Origin: Pseudomonadota bacterium
GTDB lineage: Bacteria > Pseudomonadota > Gammaproteobacteria > Burkholderiales > Burkholderiaceae_D
Direction of reading: 5' to 3'
Assembly: GCA_023422955.1 (NCBI GenBank)
Contig: JAFAGG010000075.1
Coordinates: 1-29,538, forward strand
DNA length: 29,538 bases
The position numbers and the translations under genes were made by a program. The notes below the pieces were generated by a model. It was not told the origin of the DNA. It did not search any database and saw only the letters and a program-made list of their open reading frames with translations. Positions 1-7,715 of the stretch are shown one piece after another (within the stretch, counting starts at the first letter, position 1; each line of letters begins with the position of its first letter).

Positions 1-1066
1 CATTGGCATCGATCAGCGCCTGGATCGCCGCATGCCGCAACCTGGCGATTGACTGATCGCGCTGCGCATGATGCAGCCAGTGACGCAGCAGACGCGATCC
101 CATGCTGGTGCGGCAATGGTCGAGCAGCGAGAACAAGGTGGGCGAGCCCGTCGCGCCTTCCTGGCCGCGCAGGGTTTCCGTCAGTTCCAGGTTGCGGCGG
201 GTGGCGGCATCCAGTCCTATGAATTCATCGTCGGACTCCACCTTCAGGCTGCGCACATGTTGCAGTCCCTTGCCCTGCGTGGCTTGCGCATAGGCGAGCA
301 CCGCACCGGCTGCGCCGATAGCAGCTGGCAGGTCTTGTGCGCCATAGCCGGACAGGCTGGCGACCTGAAGCTGGGCATGCAGCGCCTTTTCGCCGGCGGT
401 GCGATCGAATTGCCAGGCTGGCACCGATGTGGGCTTGCCGGGCAGCGATGACTGCAAATCCGACAGCAGCTGATCACCGTCAGCCAGCAGGATTTCCGCC
501 GGTGCGATGCGTTCCAGTTCATGCCGCAAACGCTGCAGCACTGCTTTGGCTTCACCGGAAAATTCCATCAGCATCAATCTGCCGCTGGCCATGCTCATCC
601 AGGCCAGGCCAGCGGTGAGCATGCGTCGTTGCGGCCGCAGGTTCAATGCAAGTAAGGGAGGATCGGATTTTTCCGGCAGCAGTTCCGAGTCGCTCAAGGT
701 GCCGGGCGTAATGACGCGCATCACCTTGCGTTCGACCGGTCCCTTGCTCAGCGCCGGATCGCCGATCTGTTCGCAGACCGCTACCGACTCGCCGAGCTTG
801 ACCAGCTTGGCCAGATATTGGTCGGCGGAATGGAAAGGCACGCCGGCCATCTTGATCGGCGTGCCGTTGGAATTGCCGCGCTGGGTCAGGGTAATGCCCA
901 GCAGCTTCGCCGCTTTTTCCGCGTCCTCGAAGAACAGTTCATAAAAATCGCCCATCCGGTAGAACAAGAGCGTGTGCGGATGGTCTGCCTTGATGCGCAA
1001 GAATTGCTGCATCACGGGCGTATGGTTCTTGAGGTCGGGAGAAACGTCGGTCTTCACTGCATTCAT
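1..1066 (-). CDS. mutS: DNA mismatch repair protein MutS (N-terminal part, cut by window edge)
   Basis: MutS recognises base mismatches and small loops and starts methyl-directed mismatch repair together with MutL. Reading the minus strand from the ATG at 1066-1064 gives about 355 residues without a stop, up to the window edge; the full protein is normally 850-880 residues. The mismatch-reading Phe-x-Glu motif is seen as RMGDFYELF at residues 37-45 (F41, E43), followed by the usual LGITLTQRG and KMAGVPFH segments of domain I. The connector domain follows, and the core domain begins near QATQGKGLQH. The ATPase domain lies outside the window. The gene is divergent from frmA across 144 bases. 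The family assignment is secure; the exact start is the first ATG before the conserved domain. Confidence 0.95.
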   Translation of the reverse strand, partial: MNAVKTDVSPDLKNHTPVMQQFLRIKADHPHTLLFYRMGDFYELFFEDAEKAAKLLGITLTQRGNSNGTPIKMAGVPFHSADQYLAKLVKLGESVAVCEQIGDPALSKGPVERKVMRVITPGTLSDSELLPEKSDPPLLALNLRPQRRMLTAGLAWMSMASGRLMLMEFSGEAKAVLQRLRHELERIAPAEILLADGDQLLSDLQSSLPGKPTSVPAWQFDRTAGEKALHAQLQVASLSGYGAQDLPAAIGAAGAVLAYAQATQGKGLQHVRSLKVESDDEFIGLDAATRRNLELTETLRGQEGATGSPTLFSLLDHCRTSMGSRLLRHWLHHAQRDQSIARLRHAAIQALIDAN

Positions 1067-1196
1067 CGGCGAATGTTGGGCGGGGTCAAGTTGTTGCCTG
1101 GTCTGGAGGCAGCATTGTATCAGGTGAGTGTTAGCGGCCTATGCGCTGGACGAAGAGTTTAAAAGCATTAGAATGGCAAGGGATTGAGTTTATTGT

Positions 1197-1202
1197 AAGG
1201 AG
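1197..1202 (+). promoter_or_regulatory. Ribosome binding site of frmA
   Basis: AAGGAG lies 8 bases before the ATG at 1211. This is a near-perfect Shine-Dalgarno sequence and fixes the frmA start. Confidence 0.8.
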
Positions 1203-1210
1203 AAAGAAAT

Positions 1211-2317
1211 ATGAAAACGCGCGCCGCAGTTGCCTGGAAGGCTGGAGCTCCCTTGTCGATTGAAGAAGTGGAATTGCAAGGTCCGAGGGAAGGTGAAGTG
1301 CTGGTCGAAATCAAGGCGACAGGCATCTGCCATACCGATTATTTCACGCTGTCCGGTGCCGACCCGGAAGGCATTTTTCCTGCGATCCTCGGACATGAGG
1401 GTGCGGGTGTGGTGGTGGAAGTCGGACCCGGCGTGAAGTCGCTCAAGAAGGATGATCATGTCATTCCGCTGTACACGCCGGAATGCCGCCAGTGCAAATT
1501 CTGTCTGTCGCAAAAAACCAATCTGTGCCAGGCGATACGCGCCACGCAAGGCAAGGGCTTGATGCCGGATGCCAGCACGCGCTTCTCGCTCGACGGCAAA
1601 CCGATTTTCCACTACATGGGTACGTCGACTTTTTCCAACTACATCGTGGTACCGGAAATCGCGCTGGCCAAGATCCGTTCCGATGCACCGTTCGACAAGG
1701 TTTGTTATGTCGGCTGCGGCGTGACGACCGGCCTGGGTGCGGTGATGTTCACGGCCAAGGTCGAGGCGGGTGCGAACGTCGTGGTGTTCGGCCTGGGCGG
1801 TATCGGCCTGAACGTGATCCAAGGCGCGAAGATGGTAGGCGCCAATAAAATTATCGGTGTCGATATCAATCCGGCACGCGAAGCGATGGCGCGCCAGTTC
1901 GGCATGACCGACTTCGTCAATTCGAACGAAGTTGAAAACGTGGTGGACCACATCATTCAGCTCACCGATGGCGGCGCCGATTATTCTTTCGAATGCATAG
2001 GCAATACCAAGGTGATGCGCCAGGCGCTGGAGTGCTGCCACAAGGGTTGGGGGCAATCGGTCGTTATCGGTGTGGCGGGTGCGGGCGAAGAAATCAGCAC
2101 GCGGCCGTTCCAGCTGGTGACCGGGCGCGTGTGGAAAGGCTCTGCCTTCGGCGGCGCGCGCGGCCGCACCGATGTACCAAAGATCGTGGACTGGTACATG
2201 GAAGGCAAGATCAATATCGACGACATGATCACGCATACCTTGACGCTCGATCGCATCAACGAAGGTTTCGATCTGATGAAGAGCGGCGAGTCCATTCGCT
2301 CTGTCGTCGTGTATTAA
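1211..2317 (+). CDS. frmA: S-(hydroxymethyl)glutathione dehydrogenase / class III alcohol dehydrogenase
   Basis: This zinc enzyme oxidises S-hydroxymethylglutathione, formed spontaneously from formaldehyde and glutathione, to S-formylglutathione with NAD+; it can also act as an S-nitrosoglutathione reductase. The 368 residues match the usual class III length. Visible are the catalytic zinc ligands C40, H62 (GHEGAG) and C169 (GCGVTTG), the structural zinc cysteines C92, C95, C98 and C106, and the NAD-binding GLGGIG at 194-199. A strong ribosome binding site precedes the ATG. fghA, which performs the next step, starts 18 bases after the stop, so the two form a formaldehyde-detoxification operon. 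No FrmR-type regulator is seen nearby. Confidence 0.96.
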   Translation: MKTRAAVAWKAGAPLSIEEVELQGPREGEVLVEIKATGICHTDYFTLSGADPEGIFPAILGHEGAGVVVEVGPGVKSLKKDDHVIPLYTPECRQCKFCLSQKTNLCQAIRATQGKGLMPDASTRFSLDGKPIFHYMGTSTFSNYIVVPEIALAKIRSDAPFDKVCYVGCGVTTGLGAVMFTAKVEAGANVVVFGLGGIGLNVIQGAKMVGANKIIGVDINPAREAMARQFGMTDFVNSNEVENVVDHIIQLTDGGADYSFECIGNTKVMRQALECCHKGWGQSVVIGVAGAGEEISTRPFQLVTGRVWKGSAFGGARGRTDVPKIVDWYMEGKINIDDMITHTLTLDRINEGFDLMKSGESIRSVVVY

Positions 2318-2335
2318 CTGCTTATCGGTGCTGCC

Positions 2336-3181
2336 ATGCTAGAACTTATCAGTGAGCATGCCTGCTTCGGCGGCGTGCAACGCTTTTATCAGCACGCATC
2401 GCAAGCCATAGGCTTGCCCATGCGTTTTTCCGTCTACCTGCCGCCGCAGTCCCGGGACAAGAAAGTGCCGGTGCTGTTTTATCTGGCCGGCCTGACTTGT
2501 ACTGAAGAGACTTTCATGATCAAGGCGGGCGCGCAGCGCATGGCGTCCGAACTGGGCATCATACTGGTGGCTCCCGACACCAGTCCGCGCGGCGCGGGTA
2601 TCGCGGGAGAGTCCGATAGCTGGGATTTCGGCGTGGGCGCGGGCTTCTATCTGGATGCGACGCAGGAACCCTGGAGCCGTCATTACCGCATGCATAGCTA
2701 TTTGCTGGAATTGCGCGAGACCGTGCTGCGGGAATTTTCCGCGGACCAGGATAGCGTAGGGATCTTCGGCCACTCCATGGGCGGACATGGCGCGCTGGTC
2801 ATGGCGCTGCGTCATCCGGATTTGTTCAGGAGTGTGTCGGCCTTCGCGCCGATTGCTGCGCCCAGTCAGTGTCCGTGGGGCGAGAAGGCATTCTCCGGCT
2901 ACCTGGGCACGAACAAGTCGGATTGGCTGCAGTACGATGCCAGTGCATTGATGAAGCAAGCGCGCAATCCCTTCCCGGCAGGGATATTGATCGATCAGGG
3001 CTTGAGCGATCAATTCCTGGAAGGGCAGTTATTTCCGGAAGCGTTTGAAGCGGCTTGTCGCGAAGCCGGTCAGTCCCTGGAGTTGCGCCGGCATGCCGGC
3101 TATGACCACGGCTATTATTTCATTTCCACTTTTGTAGCCGATCATTTGCATTTCCATCATCAGCGCTTGCAGGCTGGCTGA
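2336..3181 (+). CDS. fghA: S-formylglutathione hydrolase
   Basis: FghA hydrolyses S-formylglutathione to formate and glutathione, the second step of glutathione-dependent formaldehyde oxidation, in the cytoplasm. It is an esterase D-type alpha/beta hydrolase of 281 residues, normal for the family. The nucleophile elbow GHSMGGHG carries S147, and the other triad members are D225 (GLSDQFL) and H258 (GYDHGYY). The N-terminus MLELISEHACFGG is the typical family start, although only a weak ribosome binding site precedes this ATG. It lies 18 bases behind frmA and is probably translated from the same mRNA. A long perfect hairpin about 40 bases after the stop may end the transcript. Confidence 0.96.
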   Translation: MLELISEHACFGGVQRFYQHASQAIGLPMRFSVYLPPQSRDKKVPVLFYLAGLTCTEETFMIKAGAQRMASELGIILVAPDTSPRGAGIAGESDSWDFGVGAGFYLDATQEPWSRHYRMHSYLLELRETVLREFSADQDSVGIFGHSMGGHGALVMALRHPDLFRSVSAFAPIAAPSQCPWGEKAFSGYLGTNKSDWLQYDASALMKQARNPFPAGILIDQGLSDQFLEGQLFPEAFEAACREAGQSLELRRHAGYDHGYYFISTFVADHLHFHHQRLQAG

Positions 3182-3219
3182 AGCTGAAGCCTTTAAATCA
3201 ATTTTTCTCTGTTGGGCGG

Positions 3220-3255
3220 GTAACGCAGGAGCCGCGTTCAGGCTTCCTGCGTTAC
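3220..3255 (+). terminator. Hairpin after fghA, possible transcript end
   Basis: An 11-bp perfect inverted repeat (GTAACGCAGGA at 3220-3230 and its complement at 3245-3255) encloses a further GCC/GGC pairing with one bulged base. No T tract follows on either strand, so it is either a U-less terminator or an mRNA 3'-end stabiliser. It sits 39 bases after the fghA stop codon. Confidence 0.5.
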
Positions 3256-3305
3256 TTCCTGTCACATAAATCTGCGTATGCGGCTGAAAATGGCGTGCTT
3301 AGGCA

Positions 3306-3333
3306 TTAAGTGCGCACGGGCTTGCGGTATGAT
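3306..3333 (+). promoter_or_regulatory. Possible promoter for the histidine kinase gene
   Basis: TATGAT at 3328-3333 (overlapping a second -10-like GATAAT at 3331-3336) is preceded at 16 bases by the poor -35 match TTAAGT at 3306-3311. It lies about 150 bases before the kinase start. The -10 is good and the -35 is weak, so this is tentative. Confidence 0.35.
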
Positions 3334-3480
3334 AATGCTTCTAAGTAATTCCCATTTTCAACTAGCTATACCGGTACCCCCGTAAAATTGGCACATCCGA
3401 ATTCCTGAGGAAAGCATGAACCTCTGGCTGCCGGTCGATCCGTGCCGCATTTTGCTGACCGTGTATAGCATGGAGAGCAG

Positions 3481-4623
3481 ATGAGTCTGGCCGAATTCAT
3501 TCACCATCACCGCAAGCAAATCCAATTGGATTGGGAGGTGCGTGCTTTCGGCATGCAAGCAGAGGAGGCAGAAGATTCGCTGGTGTTGCAGCCGCATATG
3601 GAAGCCTTGCTGGATGCCATCGCGAAAGACCTGTTCGAGTTTCGTTCGCAAACCCATTCTTCCGCACCGCACGCGATCGCTGTGATCACTGCCGCCTTGC
3701 GTGATCTGGCGGGAAGCAGCCTGCGCCAGGTCGGCGAAGAAACCCGGATGCTGCGCACCACGATCAGCGATATGTGGTGCAGCGCTGCGGAATCTCACTC
3801 GCCGCCTATGCTGCAGGATATCAATGATTTCCATGCTGTCATGGATACGATCCTGTGCAGTTATATTGCCCACTATTCGGGAGAGCTGGCGCGCGCGCGC
3901 GACGGATTTCTATCCATACTCGGACATGATCTGCGCAGTCCCTTGTCGGCCATTACCATCGCCGGCGATTATCTAAGCATGCCGGGCATGCTGGAAGGGA
4001 CGCCCTTGCAGGCAGCAATGGGCATCAAGAACAGCGCCGCCAGCATGAGTGCCATGATTCGCAATCTGATGGCCTATGCGAAGCTGCGCCTGGGGAAAAA
4101 AATCGAAGTCCTGCCCGAGCGCTCTGACATCGGTAATATCTGTGAAGCCGCCGTGATGAAAGCGCAGCTCACTTTTCCCGATTATGCATTCCAGGCACAG
4201 GTGAGAGCGAAGGTTTACGGCGAAGTCGATCCGCTGCGCTTGCAGCAAGTGCTCGATAACTTGATCGAAGGAGCGGTTCAGCAAGGTGCGAATGGACAGC
4301 CGATTACCCTGGCTGCGTATGAGGATGGCCGCGGAATCTTCATCGAAGTGGAAACGGCCGGTGCTGCAGCGGCACTCGATGCCTTGCAACTGATCGTCGA
4401 TCCTGCAGTGCAGATTCCCTTCGATGCAGCCGAACCTGATGAAAAATTAATCGGTATCGTCGGACTGGGGCTTTTTGCCGCACGTGAGATTGTGCTGGCC
4501 CATGGAGGCACGATAGCCGTGGAGAGTGCCGAGCATGGGGGCACCTTGTTTCGGGTGCGCCTTCCCCTGCAGCCTACGAAGGTCGGCAAAAATGTTTCGG
4601 AAAGAAGATGGCGGTTTGCCTGA
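3481..4623 (+). CDS. Cytosolic sensor histidine kinase with degenerate ATP-binding domain
   Basis: This 380-residue protein has no membrane segment. Residues 1 to about 135 are helical and resemble the RsbRD_N-type sensor domain (a helical bundle, with W18 and a LLDAIAKDLFEF stretch). A HisKA dimerisation helix follows with an intact H box, LGHDLRSPLS, whose phosphoacceptor is H149. The catalytic domain keeps the G2 box (GLGLFAAREI) and the C-terminal HGGTIAVES strand. Its N box reads NLIEGA, with G264 in place of the Mg-binding Asn, and its G1 box reads VETAGAA, with T292 and A296 in place of the essential Asp and second Gly. ATP binding is therefore doubtful. GGAGAG before the ATG supports the start. 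The gene converges with a single-domain response regulator 14 bases away, its likely partner. Confidence 0.85.
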   Translation: MSLAEFIHHHRKQIQLDWEVRAFGMQAEEAEDSLVLQPHMEALLDAIAKDLFEFRSQTHSSAPHAIAVITAALRDLAGSSLRQVGEETRMLRTTISDMWCSAAESHSPPMLQDINDFHAVMDTILCSYIAHYSGELARARDGFLSILGHDLRSPLSAITIAGDYLSMPGMLEGTPLQAAMGIKNSAASMSAMIRNLMAYAKLRLGKKIEVLPERSDIGNICEAAVMKAQLTFPDYAFQAQVRAKVYGEVDPLRLQQVLDNLIEGAVQQGANGQPITLAAYEDGRGIFIEVETAGAAAALDALQLIVDPAVQIPFDAAEPDEKLIGIVGLGLFAAREIVLAHGGTIAVESAEHGGTLFRVRLPLQPTKVGKNVSERRWRFA

Positions 4624-4636
4624 GCAGCCGGTTGAC

Positions 4637-5032
4637 CTAGCCAGGATTGCCGGAGCCCTGCAAGGCGGCTTGTAGCTGTTCGAGATCGTAGGGCTTGACC
4701 AGTATTTCGCAGTTGAAGCCTTCCACGTCTTTTCTCTCTACGTGGTAGCCGGATGCCAGAATAATGCGCAAGTCAGGATGGCTGACGGCGATCTTTCTTG
4801 CGAGCGCAATGCCGGACATGCCCGGCAGGCTGATATCGGTAAAGAGCGTGTCGAAGGAGTACGTGTCGACTTCAGTCAGCGCCTGTTCGGCATTGCCTGC
4901 GCCCACAGGCTCATGCCCCAGCAGGCGCAGCAGTTCGCACACCATGTCTCGCGTGTCGTGATTGTCTTCCACCACCAGTATCTTCAATCCGGACTTGCCG
5001 TCTTGGGCGGGGTGGGCTGAAAGCGTGTTCAT
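4637..5032 (-). CDS. Single-domain response regulator (CheY-like receiver)
   Basis: A stand-alone receiver domain of 131 residues with no output domain. The acidic pair E22/D23 (VVEDN), phosphoacceptor D66 (FTDISLPGMSG), S94 (LASGYH) and K113 (VKPYD) are all present, so it should be phosphorylatable. The start at 5032 is chosen because AGGA lies 9 bases before it. An upstream in-frame ATG at 5062 would add ten residues but has no ribosome binding site. It is encoded tail to tail with the histidine kinase at 3481-4623, suggesting a local phosphorelay or partner-switching pair. It might work by protein contact, as CheY or receiver-only regulators do. The output is unknown. Confidence 0.88.
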   Translation of the reverse strand: MNTLSAHPAQDGKSGLKILVVEDNHDTRDMVCELLRLLGHEPVGAGNAEQALTEVDTYSFDTLFTDISLPGMSGIALARKIAVSHPDLRIILASGYHVERKDVEGFNCEILVKPYDLEQLQAALQGSGNPG

Positions 5033-5070
5033 CAATTCTGTTCCTGAATACAATAACGGCATTTAAGGTG

Positions 5071-5100
5071 CCAGGCGAAGCGGAAATCGCATTCGCCTGG
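5071..5100 (-). terminator. Hairpin between suhB and the response regulator gene
   Basis: CCAGGCGAA at 5071-5079 pairs with TTCGCCTGG at 5092-5100, with an inner GCG/CGC pairing and a short loop. It lies 33 bases after the suhB stop on the minus strand and before the response regulator start. No T tract follows, so termination is possible but unproven. Confidence 0.45.
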
Positions 5101-5132
5101 TCAGCACGTATGAGACGAGCTTGATGCCGCGC

Positions 5133-5927
5133 TTATTTGGCGAAGGGCGACAGGTGATGCAACATTTGCGCAAAGATCTTTGGCGAGCCGGCGATGATGT
5201 CGCCCTGATACAGATAGTCCGATTCACCCTCAAAGGTGCCGACGATACCGCCCGCTTCAGTCACCAGCAAAGAGCCGGCGGCAATATCCCACGGTTTGAG
5301 ATTTTTTTCAAAAAATCCGTCAAAGCGGCCCGCTGCGACATAAGCCAGATCCAGTGCCGCTGCGCCGGGACGACGCAAGCCTGCGCATTTCTCCGTCATG
5401 ATGCGGAACATCTTCAGATGCTCATCCATCTTCTCGAAGTTCGAGTAGGGAAAACCGGTGCCGATCAGTGCATCGGCCAGCTTGTCGCGCTTGGCGACGC
5501 GTATGCGTTTTTCGTTCAGGTAGGCGCCAGCGCCCTTGGACGCTGTAAACAAATCGTTGCGTGTCGGATCGTAGATGACCGCTTGCGTAATCTGCCCGCG
5601 CTGCTGCAGGGCGATTGAAACGCAGTATTGCGGGAAGCCGTGAATGAAATTCGTGGTGCCGTCCAGCGGATCGATGATCCATACATTTTCATTCTCGTCG
5701 TGCAGATTGGCGGAGGCGCCGGATTCCTCGGCAAGAATGGCATGGTCGGGATAAGCGGTTTTCAGAACCTCGATGATTGCCAGTTCGGCAGCCTTGTCCA
5801 CTTCAGTCACGAAATCGTTGTGTCTTTTCTCACTGACACGCAGTTGTTCGATGTCGAAGGAAGCGCGGTTGATGATGGCGGCCGCGCGACGCGCGGCTTT
5901 CACCGCCGTATTCAGCATGGGATGCAT
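5133..5927 (-). CDS. suhB: Inositol-1-monophosphatase family protein SuhB
   Basis: SuhB is a Mg-dependent phosphatase acting on inositol-1-phosphate. In E. coli it is also an RNA polymerase-associated factor in rRNA antitermination and maturation. The protein is 264 residues from the ATG at 5927, whose MHPMLN start is the family signature; an in-frame extension of 15 residues upstream is not typical. Metal ligands are visible: E67 (LAEESG), D86 and D89 in IDPLDGTTNF, and D214 in KPWDIAAGS. It is divergent from trmJ, an arrangement I recall as common in Burkholderiales. A short perfect palindrome lies just upstream of its start. The Shine-Dalgarno (GGAACC) is weak. Confidence 0.95.
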   Translation of the reverse strand: MHPMLNTAVKAARRAAAIINRASFDIEQLRVSEKRHNDFVTEVDKAAELAIIEVLKTAYPDHAILAEESGASANLHDENENVWIIDPLDGTTNFIHGFPQYCVSIALQQRGQITQAVIYDPTRNDLFTASKGAGAYLNEKRIRVAKRDKLADALIGTGFPYSNFEKMDEHLKMFRIMTEKCAGLRRPGAAALDLAYVAAGRFDGFFEKNLKPWDIAAGSLLVTEAGGIVGTFEGESDYLYQGDIIAGSPKIFAQMLHHLSPFAK

Positions 5928-5949
5928 AGAGGTTCCGTTAAAATGGCAA

Positions 5950-5966
5950 TCTCTGCATGGCAGAGA
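5950..5966. promoter_or_regulatory. Short palindrome in the suhB-trmJ divergent region
   Basis: TCTCTGC and its exact complement GCAGAGA are separated by three bases (5957-5959), 23 bases upstream of the suhB ATG. It could be an operator or a leader hairpin. With only 7 bp per arm it could also be chance. Confidence 0.3.
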
Positions 5967-6039
5967 CCGCATAATCAGTTAATGAGCGATGCGGTCGTGC
6001 CGGCCAAACCGACTTTTCCGCGAAATGCCGCTATTTTAA

Positions 6040-6798
6040 ATGATGCCGCCCGAAACCCCCACCCCTGTTTTCGATAGACTGAGATTCGTACTGGTGGAAA
6101 CCAGCCGCCCGGGCAACATCGGCGCGACGGCGCGGGCCATGAAGACCATGGGCTTCTCCGACCTGGTGCTGGTCAATCCGCGCGTGCCGGATGCCGTCCA
6201 CCATGAAGAAGCCATTGCCTTTGCCAGCGGTGCACAGGATATATTGAGTGCGGCACGCATCGCCGGTTCCGTCGATGAAGCGCTGGCCGGGTGCAATTTT
6301 TCAGCAGCGCTGTCAGCACGCTTGCGGGAATATTCGCCGCCGCTGCTGACGCCGCGCAGGCTGGCTGCTCGCCTGGTAGGCGATGAGCAATTGCGTGCCG
6401 CGCTGGTGTTCGGCAACGAGCGTTTCGGCTTGCCCAACGAGATCGTTGAAAAATGCAGCGCGCTGATCAATATTCCTGCCAATGCGGATTATTCATCGCT
6501 GAACCTGGCGCAGGCGGTGCAGGTGCTGGCGTATGAATGCAGGGTTGCCGCAACCGACGATACCTTGCCGGAGACCGGCATCGGTTATCGCGGCGAGCCG
6601 GCAGGCGCGGAGCAGATAGAAGGCATGTATGCGCACCTGGAACAGGCGCTGGTCGCCGTCGATTTCCTGAATCCGCAAAATCCCAAGAAGCTGATGCCGA
6701 GGTTGAAGCGCCTGTTGTCGCGTACCGAATTGGAAGTGGAAGAGGTGAATATCCTGCGCGGCATTGCCAAGCAAATCCTGCTGCACGCAAAGAAATAA
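6040..6798 (+). CDS. trmJ: tRNA (cytidine/uridine-2'-O-)-methyltransferase TrmJ
   Basis: TrmJ methylates the ribose of nucleotide 32 in the anticodon loop of several tRNAs, using S-adenosylmethionine. The 252-residue protein belongs to the SPOUT/TrmH superfamily. The first SPOUT motif appears around RPGNIGATARAMKTMG (residues 23-38). The knotted SAM-binding region is LVFGNERFGL (122-131) and INIPANADYSSLNLAQAV (143-160). The C-terminal tail is helical. The two adjacent ATGs at 6040 and 6043 are both possible starts; no clear ribosome binding site precedes them. It is divergent from suhB and convergent with lexA. Confidence 0.93.
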   Translation: MMPPETPTPVFDRLRFVLVETSRPGNIGATARAMKTMGFSDLVLVNPRVPDAVHHEEAIAFASGAQDILSAARIAGSVDEALAGCNFSAALSARLREYSPPLLTPRRLAARLVGDEQLRAALVFGNERFGLPNEIVEKCSALINIPANADYSSLNLAQAVQVLAYECRVAATDDTLPETGIGYRGEPAGAEQIEGMYAHLEQALVAVDFLNPQNPKKLMPRLKRLLSRTELEVEEVNILRGIAKQILLHAKK

Positions 6799-6823
6799 GA
6801 GAGCGGTGGAAGGAGAGTGGGGA

Positions 6824-6845
6824 GCATGCCGCTGAGGCGGCATGC
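6824..6845. terminator. Hairpin between convergent trmJ and lexA
   Basis: GCATGCCGC at 6824-6832 and GCGGCATGC at 6837-6845 form a perfect 9-bp stem with a four-base loop. It sits midway between the two convergent stop codons, where a shared terminator would be expected. No T tract accompanies it on either strand. Confidence 0.45.
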
Positions 6846-6877
6846 ATCACGGCGGGAATTAACGTTATAGCGGGAGA

Positions 6878-7531
6878 TCAGCCCCAGGCGCGCATCAGGC
6901 CGACTGCCAGTCCTTCCAGCGCGAATTCATTCTGTTCCGGGTCCACGCGTATGGGCAGGAAGTCCGGGTTTTCCGGCAGCAGTTCAATGCCGGAACTGCT
7001 CTTGTAGTAGCGTTTGACCGTCACCTCGTCATCCAGTCGCGCCACCACGATTTGTCCATTGCGCGCGCTGTCGACCTTCTTTACCGCGATCAGGTCGCCG
7101 TCCAGTATGCCCGCGTCGCGCATGGACATGCCGCGCACTTTCAGCAGGAAATCCGGTTTCGCCGTGAAAAGCGTGGGGTCGACCCGGTAATTGGCTTCTA
7201 CGTGTTCCTGCGCCAGGATGGGGGCGCCGGCTGCGACTCGGCCTATCAGGGGCAGTTGCATGAAAGCGGGATGGCCGAATGTCATTTGATTGCCTCGGCC
7301 GGAATGTCCATCGCCCGACATGTCACACAGGCGGATGCCACGCGAGGTGCCGGGAGAAATTTCAATCGCCCCTTTGCGTGCCAAAGCCTGCAGATGCTCT
7401 TCTGCGGCATTGGCGGAACGGAAGCCCAGTTCCGCCGCGATTTCAGCGCGTGTGGGAGGAAAGCCGGTGTTTTCTATGGCTTCTCGTATCAGATTGAGAA
7501 TCTGTTCCTGGCGGGCTGTCAATTTAATCAT
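6878..7531 (-). CDS. lexA: LexA repressor, SOS regulator
   Basis: LexA represses the DNA-damage regulon and cleaves itself when stimulated by RecA-ssDNA filaments. The 217 residues begin with the winged-helix DNA-binding domain (residues 1-65; recognition region PPTRAEIAAELGFRSANAA). A linker follows, somewhat longer than in E. coli, then the S24-type peptidase domain. The cleavage site A101-G102 (VAAGAP), nucleophile S136 (GMSMRD) and general-base K173 (VTVKRY) are all present. The serine-lysine spacing of 37 equals that of E. coli. Two adjacent CTGT-N8-ACAG boxes upstream show autoregulation. The gene is divergent from the rpsF operon. Confidence 0.97.
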   Translation of the reverse strand: MIKLTARQEQILNLIREAIENTGFPPTRAEIAAELGFRSANAAEEHLQALARKGAIEISPGTSRGIRLCDMSGDGHSGRGNQMTFGHPAFMQLPLIGRVAAGAPILAQEHVEANYRVDPTLFTAKPDFLLKVRGMSMRDAGILDGDLIAVKKVDSARNGQIVVARLDDEVTVKRYYKSSSGIELLPENPDFLPIRVDPEQNEFALEGLAVGLMRAWG

Positions 7532-7563
7532 GGCGCTTCCTCGCTTCAGCTAAAGGCAAAAGG

Positions 7564-7579
7564 CTGTTGATGCAAACAG
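7564..7579. promoter_or_regulatory. SOS box 1 (LexA operator)
   Basis: CTGTTGATGCAAACAG fits the beta/gammaproteobacterial LexA consensus CTGT-N8-ACAG exactly. It is centred about 40 bases upstream of the lexA ATG. It is part of a slightly larger inverted repeat extending to GGCTGTT/AACAGCC. Confidence 0.75.
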
Positions 7580-7580
7580 C

Positions 7581-7596
7581 CTGTATTTTTATACAG
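7581..7596. promoter_or_regulatory. SOS box 2 (LexA operator)
   Basis: CTGTATTTTTATACAG is a near-ideal SOS box with an AT-rich core, also CTGT-N8-ACAG. It lies one base from SOS box 1, with centres 17 bp apart. The AT-rich core may also contain the lexA -10 region. Confidence 0.9.
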
Positions 7597-7673
7597 TTGG
7601 CGTGCAAACGCAAGCCGGGAAGGGAAATTGGCGGTATTTTGTTCGTGGCAATGCATAAAAAAGCTGACTGAAA

Positions 7674-7702
7674 TTGAGGAAGGGCGGCTTTTCGTGTATG
7701 AT
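7674..7702 (+). promoter_or_regulatory. Promoter of the rpsF-priB-rpsR-rplI operon
   Basis: TTGAGG at 7674-7679, a 17-base spacer, and TATGAT at 7697-7702 form a good sigma-70 promoter. The predicted transcript start near 7709 leaves a leader of about 60 bases before the rpsF ATG. Confidence 0.65.
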
Positions 7703-7715
7703 TGCCGGCTTTCTT

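Noticed and set aside
1190..2236. 348-codon open frame antisense to frmA
   Set aside because: Shadow of frmA, whose zinc and NAD motifs are complete.
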